A stretch of DNA of 64,000 bases from Rostrohypoxylon terebratum (taxonomy: Eukaryota > Ascomycota > Sordariomycetes > Xylariales > Hypoxylaceae). Under the pieces are notes generated by a model that saw only the letters and a list, made by a program, of their open reading frames with translations, did not search any database and was not told the origin of the DNA. Both the position numbers and the translations under genes were made by a program. The stretch is from positions 248,001 through 312,000 of the forward strand of contig MU385873.1 of the NCBI GenBank assembly GCA_022497145.1. Direction: 5' to 3'. Positions 9,676-21,385 of this stretch are shown one piece after another (positions within the stretch are counted from its first letter, which is position 1; every line of letters begins with the position of its first letter).

Positions 9676-11853
9676 ATGCAGCAGAGCGGGCTCTTGCAGT
9701 GCTCTTTATTAATCGCGCTGGGCACGATAGGGATATGGGCCACGGAGAATGTTGGAGAGGTCCGGGGGGATGCTGGGTCGTCACCACAGAAAGTGGCGCA
9801 AGCGCCACGCGGGGAAGAGCCATTTTTATGGAATAATTTTGAACATGTCGTCGTGGAGGAGGACAACACGGTCGGAGGCGGGAGGGTTATAGAGGAAAGG
9901 ATACCGTACTCGACGAGAAGAAGTCCTAGAGAACAGGCGATTCCAGCCTTAACGACGCCCCAGCCCACCATACAACCACAAAAGCGTCAGGACGATGGCC
10001 AAGTCCAGGCGCTCTCGCAGCAGCTCCAGTCGCTTTCGCAATCTGCGACTCAAGCACTGTCATCCGTCTCGTCGAGCGCATCATCGGCCATGAGCCTTGT
10101 ATCTCAATCCGCACAGTCCGTTCGACAGTCCGCCGACCAAGCGGTCCGGTCTGCTAATCAGAATGCCGACGATGCTAACCGGCAATTGTCGCAGACTATA
10201 TCATCGGCATCTAGCGCCCTCTCCGCGGCTAGTGCTCGCGCGAGCGATGACCTGAACCGATCGCTATCAAGCATGAGTAGCCGTATCGAATCCAACCTAG
10301 CCAGTGCTCAGAGCAGCGCAAATAGCGCGATAAGTGCCGCTCGGGCAGAGGCTAGCTCGAGTGCATCAAACGCAGTGAATATAGCTGCTAGTCAAATTCA
10401 AGAGGCAAGGGCCGACGCAAGCGGCATAAGAGTATGTTTCGATCTTCTCGATATTTGTAGATCTTCATGGTCAACTGATGTGCTACAACAGGGCGATGCA
10501 AATTCTATCGTAGCACAGGTGCAATCAAACTCCGTTTCAGGCACAAACGTTGCTATAATAGTCACGGTGTCAGTCGTCGGCACTGCTATACTTACCGCCA
10601 TCGCCTCGTACTTCGTTGTCCGATATCGTCGCAAGAAACGACGTCATCGCGAGCCTCTTGTCAGGGCAATCAATGCCAGTAATGAAAAACCAGTTGCCGT
10701 TCGCGGCACATTGGCAAGTCCAAGTCCTCGGTTCACACCATTCGGCGGCGGAACGGGGTATCCGATGGACAAATTTAAGCTTCCGGATCTGGGCCTAAGT
10801 CCGTTTCTGAAGAAGAAAACCAATGAGGGAAGCCCAAGCTTTAGCGATATTGGCTTTGCGAAGAGCAGCTATAGTCCTAGAGACAATAGTAGAGACGGCC
10901 CGGTGGGGTCCTCTAATAACTCTAATAGGGATGTCTACGGAGTCTCACCGACGAGTTTCCGATTGCAGAAGGAGAATAGTATTAAGAGTGCCACAAGCGT
11001 GCGGCTTATCAGAGTAGGCAGCACTAAAGGCAAGGCCAAAGATGATGATGAGATGGCACTGTTGAGTCCAGAAGCTTCTCCGCTGCCGCCGCCGCTTCCT
11101 GTCCAGGTACCGACTGCACCAGTGGCACCACCTGCACCGATAGCATCAGTGCCAGCACGGGTACCACTCCCGGTACCTGTAGCAGTGACGGCGCCAGTTC
11201 CAGTACAGGTTGAAGTGCCAGCTCAACCACAACCAATTGAGCCTCCATCACCTGTAGAACCTCAAGTCGCAGAACCAGCAGCAGCAACTATTCGGGCCGT
11301 CCGCAATTCAGAGCCTCCAGAAGACCCGGAGCCAGAACCGGTTCCAATCAGGCGTAGTGAGACGTTTGATACAGTCAACACGATGAACACAATGACTAGC
11401 CAACAACGACTCAGATTCCGCGACAGCAGTGACATAGAGTCTGCCGAGCCATCACCAGCTACCGGAGCCTGGCGGCGATCCCGCTCCCAAACGATGTCCT
11501 CGATGCGGAATACCAACACGGCCTTCCTACGCACGAATACCACGAGCCCCGAAAGCGCGGGTAGCCAAACCCCTCCTAGACGTCCCAAAAACGCCGGACC
11601 GATGAGCTTCGCCACGTTCCCGCGTATCCGTGACGGTCCGCCGAGAGGCTCGGCTGCGGAGGCTATTATGAACAGGAGCCGCTCGGGGTTAAGCGGAGTT
11701 ACGGCGCGGCTTAGGGAGGAGGCGGAACGGAGGCAGAGGGAGCTGGACGAGGTCGGCGGTGACAGGAGTAGCGTCAGGATGAGCAAGGACGTTTCCGAGC
11801 CCTCCGAGAAGAGAGGGACGAGAGGACCGAATTGGCCGTTCGGAAGCAGCTAG
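9676..11853 (+). CDS. Secreted/single-pass membrane protein, Ser/Ala-rich ectodomain and long cytosolic tail
   Basis: Best model join(9676..10431, 10492..11853), 705 aa. Without splicing the frame stays open at 725 aa, because the 60-nt intron (GTATGT donor, ACTGATG branch, ACAG acceptor) is divisible by three and stop-free. The layout is a signal peptide (about 1-22), an extracellular part with a possible Kex2 site (QKR near 104), a Ser/Ala/Gln-rich amphipathic region with heptad-like SSA/SAS repeats (about 110-250), a membrane helix (about 271-296 spliced) followed by RYRRKKRR, then a long Pro/Val- and Ser/Arg-rich disordered tail. The architecture resembles fungal cell-wall stress sensors (Mid2/Wsc-like), but no WSC domain is visible and I do not recognise the family. 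Conserved-looking C-terminal residues GPNWPFGSS may be a docking motif. A CCAAT cluster lies upstream. Confidence 0.8.
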   Translation: MQQSGLLQCSLLIALGTIGIWATENVGEVRGDAGSSPQKVAQAPRGEEPFLWNNFEHVVVEEDNTVGGGRVIEERIPYSTRRSPREQAIPALTTPQPTIQPQKRQDDGQVQALSQQLQSLSQSATQALSSVSSSASSAMSLVSQSAQSVRQSADQAVRSANQNADDANRQLSQTISSASSALSAASARASDDLNRSLSSMSSRIESNLASAQSSANSAISAARAEASSSASNAVNIAASQIQEARADASGIRVCFDLLDICRSSWSTDVLQQGDANSIVAQVQSNSVSGTNVAIIVTVSVVGTAILTAIASYFVVRYRRKKRRHREPLVRAINASNEKPVAVRGTLASPSPRFTPFGGGTGYPMDKFKLPDLGLSPFLKKKTNEGSPSFSDIGFAKSSYSPRDNSRDGPVGSSNNSNRDVYGVSPTSFRLQKENSIKSATSVRLIRVGSTKGKAKDDDEMALLSPEASPLPPPLPVQVPTAPVAPPAPIASVPARVPLPVPVAVTAPVPVQVEVPAQPQPIEPPSPVEPQVAEPAAATIRAVRNSEPPEDPEPEPVPIRRSETFDTVNTMNTMTSQQRLRFRDSSDIESAEPSPATGAWRRSRSQTMSSMRNTNTAFLRTNTTSPESAGSQTPPRRPKNAGPMSFATFPRIRDGPPRGSAAEAIMNRSRSGLSGVTARLREEAERRQRELDEVGGDRSSVRMSKDVSEPSEKRGTRGPNWPFGSS

Positions 11854-13648
11854 TTCGTCAGGCTGAACTGGGTTGATGGTCGGATCGAGGAGGTCGAGAT
11901 TAGGACGTAATGGGAAACTGGAAAGTATAGAAACGTAATTTTTCGGGGGATACCGCGCATGACTCTAAGATTATTGGGATGAGTTGCGTGGGGGATGTGG
12001 AGGATAGGAGAGATACTTAACGTAATCGTGGCTGGGACCGGTATACCATATCACATAAGTGTCTAGGTAAATATCTATAACTTAGTTTATTCATATATAT
12101 CTTTCTTACATATGCTGTCTCAGGGTCGTCTGTTGTTTGGTGCGTGTTTATCGTGGTATTGGTCATTCAGGAGGTAAACAGCCTTTCAAGGTACTTAGAC
12201 ATTTACCTACCTGCCTACCTAACATACCTACATACAGCTACTCACGTGTGCTCAAGTAGTTCTCATTGGCGAGCCTCCTTATCCGGACCTTGGTAATCCT
12301 TGTTTCCAAGGCTGTCTAGCACTTCCGCCTACAGTCCAATGAGAACATCACCCAGACCCGGTATACTTGGAAGACACGAAAAATACGAACGAGAGGTCTC
12401 GGTCAGATAACTGCAAGACATGTATAGTAAATTCCATTAATAGCTAGGCTTTAGGTACTGTACTTCCCTCCAGTGTCGTGTGACCTAGCCCGAACTACCT
12501 ACCTACATACATACCTATACGCCATGGATCTGGCACACATCCATCCATATCCATACGCATGTGCCGCTGCTTGCCCACGCGTCCTCGGCTCGATCCTCCC
12601 GGCAAAAATACCAGATTAGCGGGCGAGCCTTGGGATCACCGACCCTTCTGCTGCTACGACCTATACTATAGTCTTACGTACATCTACGTACGTCTACGCC
12701 GGTCGAAAAACAACTCCCCTACTCCGAATGGTTGGTTCGTGGGAATAGGGGTGTTTTAGGGTTGTTTACATATTATGAGTCATTACCTACTTACTTCGGC
12801 CAGTCGTCCTTGATGGGAAGCAGGTTTATCCGCAATACCCCCCAAAAAGAGCGAGCACCGACTGGCCGGCCCGTCCCCCCCCCAGAAAAGGGACTCGGTA
12901 GAAGAAAACGGAAATTGGGTGCGTGATCCATGATCTATTTGCGTGGGGTTGCGGGATACACGATCCTCATCTGACCCCCTATTGCATGTCACCTGTTAGT
13001 GCCTGGCACATACTGACATGCAGGAAAAAGCATCTTGCTGCATGTTTCTTTTACGTAGGTATTCACCACGCATTTCAGCTTGGGAAACAGGGAAGCGTGG
13101 CGGTAATTCGCCCCGGTCTTTGTGAAATATTTCGAGAAGTGTAAGAAAACTTCTCCTTTGGTACTACCTTGTTCTGTAGATGTACCGATTTTGACGCCCG
13201 ATCAACTAAGGTGTATATGTGATGCCCGCTGCCGACCAATCTTGATTTCAACAACTTCTATCCCATGTTGCCAACAACGCCTAGTTTTATGCAAGCTTGA
13301 TATGCCCTCATTTCATTAGAGAATAGGAACGAGGAGCAGGACAGAAAGTGATATTGGCAGTACCAATGTTCGTCATCTCGACCTGTATTCTTCGTTGTAA
13401 GTAGTTAGAAATAATGGGGCACTGGATGCAATGCTGTCATGCCACACTAGAAAATAGATTTCTCAGTATGAGATACCAACAACTCCAGAACCCTAGTCTA
13501 TGCAGTTTTCCCAGAACGGGCTGGGATCGAACGAACCGATCGGAGAGAAGAGAAAGATAAGAGCTGACCCATATCGTGAGATGAAGAACGTCGAAGGAAG
13601 GCAAGTGTGGGCCACTTGCGAAACCGGTTCTTCTATGCGCCTGGACTG
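11854..13648. other. Intergenic region, no gene seen
   Basis: A 1.8-kb region between convergent genes (the plus-strand membrane protein and the minus-strand Nudix gene). It has TACCTACC-rich tracts (about 12190-12240 and 12490-12520), and C/A homopolymer runs near 12837-12890. Short ORFs have no family resemblance. Confidence 0.6.
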
Positions 13649-14268
13649 TTAGGTTCTATGCATGGTAGATAGCTCAAGAGCTTGTAGAAGCTCCGGCCGA
13701 TCGGAGAGGGCCTCCTTCGCCTGGGAATACGTGAACCACTGACGCTCCCTCTTATGCTTCTCGGGCCAGTTGCTTTCCTCTGTGAGGACAGTGGCTTCGT
13801 AAAAGCGGTATAGTGATTTAGGCGCATCCTTGGATAGCTTTTTAGGTGGCCGGGAGTCAACAACTTCGCCGAGATCATAGTCGATACGGATAACTATCCC
13901 GGCCTCTTCCCAAGCTTCGCGTTCGGCGGCTTCTGTGCATTCTTCGTCTGATTCCCAACCTCCCTTGGGGATAACCCAACCCTTTCTTCTAGTCGATTGG
14001 ATGAGCAGGACGTATAACCTGTCCTCCGTGAGAGGCACCACACCAGCCACCAGCCGTTCGCCCTTTGCGTTGTAGCCTGGAAATTTAAGGGTCAGTTGGT
14101 CTACGGGGTAGGCGGTTCAGAAATGTCGCGCCACAAGAACAAATCAAGACAGAATATCAAGACAAATCAACCAAGAAGCGTGTAACAAAACTCACGTTGC
14201 TTGCTTCTACCCGTGCGAGACTCCATAGTGCGGTTATTTGACGAGCCGGACGCCATTTTGGAAAACAT
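13649..14268 (-). CDS. Nudix hydrolase, diphosphoinositol polyphosphate phosphohydrolase-like
   Basis: Two-exon model complement(join(13649..14076, 14196..14268)), 166 aa. The Nudix box is complete at about residues 63-85: G then x5, E, x7, REAWEEAGI. It is preceded by LLIQSTRRKGWVIPKGG, typical of the Aps1/Ddp1/DIPP branch that removes beta-phosphates from diphosphoinositol polyphosphates and cleaves diadenosine polyphosphates. SRTGRSKQRYNAKGERLVAG is the usual N-terminal strand of that branch. The intron (donor GTGAGT, acceptor CCAG) is placed where the box-containing frame lacks an ATG. Two in-frame ATGs (14268 and 14256) are possible starts; the upstream one is used, adding four residues. 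Substrate choice is inferred from family only. Confidence 0.9.
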
Positions 14269-17058
14269 AGAGGAACAGGAATGGCGTGCGTGTTCCAATT
14301 CTACCTAGGAAGTAGATTAAGACGGAGATAGAGACGGAGAGCCGAGATGTTTGGTCGTAGAGGATATCCTGGGTAGAGGGTGCCGGCCAGTTGGAGCTGG
14401 AACTAAAAGGCGGTTTACCGACGAATGTTGAGCTGCATTGTCGTGAATAGTCTAATAATTAGTCGATGGATGATGTTGTAGATTAGCGGCGGTGTGATGA
14501 TCGCGTTTCTCGTGATGTTGGCGTTATGTGTGAGTGTGAAATAGTCTAATTTTTTTCCCGTATTATTCGGCTCTTTCTACAAGAATTTTGATTCTCTTCA
14601 GACTAAACTCGGCAGTTTCGAATGTAGACAAATACTGCAATTGTATCTGTATGAATTGTATGATTGTATGATTGTATGGCACTTTGTATGGCACTAGTAG
14701 TATCCAGGGAATTCCGGCCCTAATAACCAACTAGTAGAAAATAGAATGAGCGGAATTGGCAGAGGCAGAATTGTATTGTACGTCCACGTAGAACACACAG
14801 GCACTTTCGGACCCACGTGTGGCCTCAGGGTTATCCTCGCAGGGTCGAGGACGTTACGGAAGCGTGGTAAGGAGGCGCGGCAGATCCGGGGTTGCTTTTT
14901 TCTTGCAAATAGTCAAAAGGAACGGAAGGGTAGGACGAACTCGTCGTATACGCCGACTTCTTTCTGATTCTGCAGCGGAATTTTTTTTGTGGGGAGCGGA
15001 CAAACAGACAAGAAAAGCAAGCGGTCAGGTAGGTAAGGAACAATTCCTTGTCTGACGTAGAGAAAGTCGAGTTATAAGTGAGGTAGGGTTAGGGTGCTCA
15101 AGACGATGTTGAGGTTGGGAGTAAGCCACTAACGAGTGAGGATTAGGGTAAAGGCTGTAATAAATGTTTCTGTTCTGGCTGTTCTGGCTGGACCAGCACC
15201 TCCGTTGCAAGTCTCGTGCCATAACTGTAATAAATGGAGGGGCACGACAAGGAAAAGCAGGCAGAGTTGGTTTTTATAGTGTAGTGCTTCCTATCTTTTA
15301 GAAGGGAGAGAGAGAGAAAAAAAAGGAGCCCCCAGTCTAGAGAACGAGCGAGGAGCCGCGGACTAGGGCAAAGGCCATGAGCTAGGTAGGTACGGTATGT
15401 AGCGGTAGGTACGATTATGCTGTACTTTTAGTAAGGTTGTAAGATGCAGGACCCAGAGTCCCAGACTACCAGACTACCAGACTACCTAAAAGGTACCTGG
15501 ATACTTCGTACTTGCCCGGTACCAGACCCTCTTGTGTCTCCATGAGTCCATGTCCCTAACGTCCCCTAGAAAAATCCATGGATCTGTATTCTGTATTGTA
15601 CCGTGCTTAGCACGCCGCATGTACACCCACCATGGATGTTTAACACTGAAGGTATACACATGTATATATGTAGGTACATACCTAGTAGTATTGATCTCAT
15701 CTTGATATCATGTGTAACGTACATAGAGTACATACATGGCTTCAAATCTAATGCCAGGTGAGGTAAGGCAAGACAAAACAATGGCGAAAGACAAGGTAGC
15801 GCAAGCCATACGCAGTTCTGGTCGGCTCTGCTAGCTGCTAGGACGGCTTAAGGTAATTAACCCAGTGCCTACCCTAGGACGGTAGGACCTAGGACATAGG
15901 TACTTTTTAAGTTTAACCATGTCAACCATGCCAACTTAGACTGCTTTGTGTTTCGTGTTTTGGGTTGATAGTTGATGTACATGTAGGGTTCGGTATAGAT
16001 CATACGCGGGATGTTTTGAAGCCAGCCTGCTGGATGTGTACCGCCTATTTTCTAGGCATTAGGTACTGTACAATACAGCAACAGCGACCATGTGCTAGAA
16101 CTAGAACCAAAGCTCAAGTAACTTTCGACTACGGGTCCCAGGCCCGAAGCTAACGAAATGACCGTGTTTGGTAGGCGATTTCTTCAAGAGAAAAGAGAAT
16201 AAAAAATAATAAAACGAAGCACGAGAGTGGAGGAAGGAAAAAAAATAAAGAATAGATAGAAAAAAATTTTCTTCTTGAAATGGAATGGAAGAACCCAGAT
16301 AGGCTTGCCGCACCCCCGCTACCTGCATGCAACAACCGCAACTTCTACGACTCTTGCAACTTTTCCCTCACGCAATGGAGTTATACTCAACGCTACTCCC
16401 AAAACCCCCACTTGTATACCCTCAATTATATTTACGTTATATGGTTATATGAAAAGAGCGATGGGAGAATAAAATGAGTAAGTTAAACCTTGTGAGTTGT
16501 AAGCTATATGCATACACCTATTGATGCCCTCTTAAGTTAGCCAGCCCTAAGGTCTTCCTTGGTATTGTACATTAGTAGTAATACCTACCTAGTAACATTT
16601 GAAGCACTTGTCTTGACTGGATACTCACATATTTATGACTTACAAGGCTTCAATTATATACCAATCATATATATTCAAATCAAAGACCACTGAGCATGTA
16701 GTGGTTTTCACGCCATTACACACAAATGCTGGTTACCATTAAGCTTACCCACGGCAGTGTTACATCGATTTCTTCAAAGGCGCTTCGTGTCATGCCTGTT
16801 ACTTTCATACCCATACCTTATTACCTATACCTACTATACCTAGCAGCCTAGTACCTAGTAGCAACGGTCGGCATATAGAGGTAATTATGGCCCTGAATCG
16901 GATCTGCCCCTCGCCTGCATCCTACCGTCGATCCCCGAACGTCCCAATTGAATATAACTGAAGCCGCATCGTGGAGGAAAATCTTCCTTTATATTGATGT
17001 ACCTACTACCTAAGCATAGAATGGGGACACCGACATGCATAACAAGTACCTAGCAAGT

Positions 17059-17098
17059 AGGCACATAGGCACATAGGCACATAGGCACATAGGCACAC
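17059..17098. repeat. 8-bp tandem repeat (AGGCACAT)5
   Basis: Four perfect units plus a final unit ending in CAC instead of CAT. Non-coding. Confidence 0.9.
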
Positions 17099-17261
17099 AC
17101 TTATTTTATGTATCGTGTGCTAAGTGGCTAAGACAAGGCCGCCATCAACTTAATAAAAGCCACTATTGTTGGAAATGAAAAAAGTGTTGAGGAGGAGAAG
17201 CTCCATCAGCGTGACTGAACCAAACCGGGTCGGTGACGTAGCATCTGGACTTAACGGAGAT

Positions 17262-17316
17262 CCATCATCCCATCTGTCCCCCATCTGTCCCATCCGTCCC
17301 ATTTGTCCCATCCGTG
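17262..17316. repeat. 9-bp degenerate tandem repeat (CATCYGTCC-like)
   Basis: About five units of a CCATCTGTCC/CATCCGTCC type with one expanded C run. Non-coding. Confidence 0.75.
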
Positions 17317-17754
17317 AAAATACGTGATAGTACCTACATGCGTATACGTACGTACATAAATCCTCCGGCTTTGGTAATTGCAACTGTAGACCTGACGGCA
17401 CCGTTGGCATTGGCTCAGGAACTGATCTTCGGCTGACTTGGTCTCGATATTCGTATACTTGCAGCTTGCCTTATTTCCTGCGTATCACTCGACCAATCTC
17501 ACTGTGGCATATTTGATGATTCTGATAGGGTTTGTTCCAACATTCAAGGAGCTAGAGGAGCGAGCGGAAAGCCCAGTTGGGTTGTATAATTCATCATAGC
17601 TTAACCTGCATAACACCATGCAGCCTTTAAACCAAAATTTACCTAGGCAGGTAGTACTGTAATAGCTGGAGGAGGTAGTGGTGACTCTGATACTTTTTGC
17701 CTTGGGAAATTTCAACTTGCTTCTAATCTGCTCCAGGGCTAGGCAGTTGGAAAG

Positions 17755-17833
17755 TAGGACCTAGGTCCTAGGTAGCGCCTGGTGTACACTGCTGTAGGTA
17801 GCCTAGGTCCTAGGTCTAGGTCCTAGGTAGGTG
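17755..17833. repeat. Dense cluster of CCTAGGTC palindromic units
   Basis: CCTAGG-centred units recur at least five times within 80 bp. The same unit is scattered through other intergenic regions of the window (for example about 44934-44966 and 45460-45480) but is not seen in the exons. Confidence 0.75.
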
Positions 17834-18243
17834 TGTAGGTACTTGCAGCTAATGCCTATTTGATGTAGTGGCGTTAGGTATCTTTGGTCAGTGGTCTTGG
17901 TACTACCTACCTAGTAGTAGGTAGACGGGCTTCACCCCTCTCTCCTTCCACCCAAAGAGATACATAAATACCCACTCTTGGGTAGTCAGGTAGTACCTGG
18001 CAGAACCTCGAATATCAAATCCCAATATCTTCTCTTTTCGCCTCTTTTATTCCGATGCCTTAACCTAAACTTGGACAACCACATAACCAATATGCAGGAC
18101 ACCCATGCTACGGCAACCTTCATCAACCCATAAATCCAACATCGAGGGTTCTCAAAGCAGATCCCCCAACCTACAGCATATACTACAACAAGTTCCTAGA
18201 ATATACTAGGTACGACTAGGTACGACTACCTAGTAGTAGGTAA

Positions 18244-18279
18244 TATACCGAATATACCGAATACACCGAATGCACCAGA
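18244..18279. repeat. 9-bp tandem repeat (ATACCGAAT-like)
   Basis: Two perfect units followed by two diverged ones (ACACCGAAT, GCACCAGAT). Non-coding. Confidence 0.8.
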
Positions 18280-18842
18280 TATACCTCCTATCCTACCTAG
18301 TACGCGAATCAACGGTAGCGGGCACTGTACTGTCGCTCCTACGTTCGTCTGACTCGACACCGACTCTTCCAATCCCGGTCCAATCCAAGCACCACCTACG
18401 CTACCTATCCATATACGGTACACAGCGTACAGTACCGCTCTGTCTGACCATCCGGTCATTTCAGCCATCTAAAAATCTAGCCTAGCCTAGCCACCGCGGG
18501 GGCGCGTTACTGAAGGATGCAGACCACCCCTGAATATGCATTTTTGTATATATCGCCAATTGGTGAGTTGGAATTTCGCCTCGAGTCTATCTACACAAAG
18601 TACCCCAAGCCGCTTGAGCTCTCTCACGCTTTCTCAACCAACCATTCCGACCCGTGCTCCATTGCGGCCTTATCGTTGGTCCATTATCTTGCATATGGTT
18701 TTATGGGGAATACTACACTCCGTCATGTTCGTTGGCGCGCCACTACCAGCCCACTGGCGTCTTCCAAAAACCGCCGCACGGCTCCGGTAAGGCACCTAGG
18801 TGAAAGCGACAACATCTCCGACTGAAGGCGACCAAGAGGTAC

Positions 18843-18875
18843 CTATGATACTTATGATACCTATGATACCTATGC
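18843..18875. repeat. 9-bp tandem repeat (CTATGATAC)
   Basis: Three units, one with a C/T change, plus a partial fourth. Non-coding. Confidence 0.85.
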
Positions 18876-19256
18876 CAAGCAGCCATTAAATACCAAGCAT
18901 TCAGCCACAGCCTGCCAAAATATTTCGCTACTAGCTGCAAACTTTGCCGGCCGTGCAATCACCGTCTCTTGCCCAGCCGATGTGCCATCGCGTGTCACCT
19001 CAGATTCATTCTCACTCTCTCGGGAGCGACGGTTTGACATCGCATTGTCTCCCGCTCCCGTGCTGCTCCGAAATGCTCCTTTCTTGCCTCCTTTCCAGAT
19101 CAGGCGTTGACTGCAGACGTGATCAAGTGATCGACAATAATTCCTTCATACGTTTGCTCTCGGTCGGCTACTATCTCTTACTCAGCTCAGCTGAAGGACC
19201 AGACTTTACAACTCACGATGCAGAAGAGTAGATGTTCGGCAACTAACCCTTTCTAG

Positions 19257-20934
19257 GCTATAGGAAATCATCTAATTGCGGCTACTGCCGCCGCAAGGGT
19301 CTCGGTCAGTCTCTCAAAAAATGTGTCACATCGATCATGCTAGCATTTTCCTCACGATCTTATGCCCTCGTATGCGAACCTACCTAAACGCTCATGTTCG
19401 GGTGGTTCAGGTAAACTATTCAGATATTGTCGTGTCATCAGTTGATCAATTTTGCTTCGTGTAGCGTCTTACAAGGATTTCCACTTCAAGCACATGGTGG
19501 ACTTTGCAATTGTGATTTGAGCAATGTTTGACTTACCTGTGCCTTCCAGGCCACTCCTATTTTGCACGTGCGACATCTATGAGTGCGGCGAGCTATCAGG
19601 CTCTTGTGGATCGATGTTGGAGGCGGTCCGGGTCGCTCCTCTATCGACCAAATCAACGGGACGCTTGCTGTCCGCATTATACGATTCGTCTCGACTCTGG
19701 CCGCTTTCGGCCGACCAAAGATCAACGGCAGGCTGTCAATCGTCTCAACAAGTACATCATCGGCGATGCTTATGCCAAAGAAGCTGCTCGCTTATATCCG
19801 AAGTCACGCGAGCAGGCTCGGAAGCGGGACACCGAGTTTGATCTAGTGGAGAGAATTCACGAAGCTGAGAGGCCATCACTGAAAGAACCGCCGGAACCAT
19901 CCCACACCTTTACCGTGACCCTAGAACCTGACGAATTTACCGAGGAGAAATTCTGTGTCTTTGAGAATTACCAGAGAATCATCCATCGCGAGTCTCCGTC
20001 GTCCATCTCCCGAGAAGGGTTCAAGAGATTTCTCTGCACCTCTCCGATAAGGCAGGAGAAACACATAACACCAGAAGGACAAGAACGCCAGCTCGGCTCA
20101 TTTCATCAATGCTACCGAATCGACGGCCAGTTGGTGGCAGTAGGCGTTTTGGATCTTCTTCCAGACTGTGTTAGTGCAGTCTACTTCTACTATCATGAAT
20201 CCATTCATAGATTTAGCCCCGGGAAACTCGGGGCTCTACGAGAGATCGCGCTGGCAGTAGAGGGAGGTTATCGGTATGTACTTGAAGAGCCCTGAACCTA
20301 AACCCAATCGCTTTTCTCTTAGTCCTCTTTTCTTTTCCTCCGGCCCACAACCAAACGTATCTAAAACTTCTACACTATGGAAACTCGGAATCTACGCAAT
20401 AAAATATTGACAGCTTATAGGTGGTGGTATCCCGGCTTTTATATACATACCTGCCCTAAGATGAGATACAAAATCGACTTCTCCCCGCAACAGATTCTTG
20501 ATCCGGACACCCTAGGGTGGGTAGAGCTTACCAGTGACATCATCAAAAATTTTGACGACCACGGTATCCTCCATTTTCAGAGAAGCGAAGAGAGCGCTGT
20601 GAAGATCGATTCCTCCACGGAAGAAGAACTTACGCCGATGGAATACGAGGAACAGAAAGAAGAAGTATTTACCGAGAATGACTCCGATAGCGACGAGGAA
20701 ACGCCGCTGTTCACTAGTAACATGCCAGGCATTCCCTCGGTTGATAAGATGAGCCGAGTGGATTTGGACCATATCGCAGTGCGTGTCAGCCGGGGTTATT
20801 GCTATGCGGGTGATCTATTCGACTGGCACAACGAAACCGTCAGCACAGAGGGATCGGCCAAATCGATGGTTGCGGAGTTGGTGGCAGCGATTGGTCCAGA
20901 GCTAGTGAACGACATCTGCTTGGACTTCAAGTAA
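19257..20934 (+). CDS. ATE1: Arginyl-tRNA--protein transferase (5' end unresolved)
   Basis: Recognised exons join(19257..19304, 19550..20273, 20421..20934), about 427 residues plus a missing N-terminus. The enzyme adds Arg from Arg-tRNA to N-terminal Asp/Glu, creating an N-degron. Diagnostic parts are GYRKSSNCGYCRRKG (the N-terminal Cys pair), YQALVDRCWRRSGSLLYRP, KRFLCTSPI, CYRIDGQLVAVGVLDLLP, YFYYHE and GFYIHTCPKMRYKIDFSP. Intron donors are GTCAGT (19305) and GTATGT (20274). The frame upstream of 19257 hits TAA almost at once. An ACTAAC branch site at about 19241 with acceptors TCTAG (19256) or TATAG points to a separate first exon, which I could not identify with confidence. The gene ends convergently with the dehydrogenase. 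Confidence 0.88.
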
Positions 20935-21385
20935 TCAGAAGACAGGACAACAAGACATGTCCCGACTAGTATCGGGGGGAATATTTCCCCAGATGCCTAG
21001 CGAGTAGTGTGTAAAGATCTATCATGCTGGAGGGGCTTGACTATAGATACGGAAACTAGGTAGCATATGGCAGCTGGCTTACCTAGAATATAGTTGCAGA
21101 TTGGGGCAGCTATAATGATGAATGAAACGAAGTTACGAGCACTTATCAAGAACGGAATATTTTCATGTGACTCCATCTAGCTAACATAACGAATTACACA
21201 TATATTGATACAACACTACATGATGGAGGTTCCCGTCTTTCTAAACCTAAAAATCTATTGTATTTTGGTCCGGTAGCCGTCCTATATTTTCACATATGTA
21301 GCAGATATCGACTTATCTCGGGTGGGCAACGTCCCGATGGAAAGGAACCCAGTCCGACTACGTGCTAGGGTAGCGAAAGCCGTCC
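20935..21385. other. Convergent intergenic region
   Basis: 450 bp between the stops of ATE1 (+) and the short-chain dehydrogenase (-). Presumably both 3' UTRs. Nothing else is seen. Confidence 0.6.

Larger units (their letters stand above)
14269..19256. other. 5-kb gene-poor region
   Basis: No ORF here has recognisable content, length or splice continuity supporting a gene. The sequence is AT-rich and full of ACCTAGGT/TAGGTACC palindromes and short tandem repeats (17059-17098, 17262-17316, 18244-18279, 18843-18875, with a dense CCTAGGT block at 17755-17833). The right end must contain the ATE1 promoter and probably its first coding exon. A long non-coding RNA or a lineage-specific small gene cannot be excluded. 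Confidence 0.55.

Noticed and set aside
11262..11786. 174-aa ORF on the minus strand
   Set aside because: It is antisense to the disordered tail of the membrane protein.
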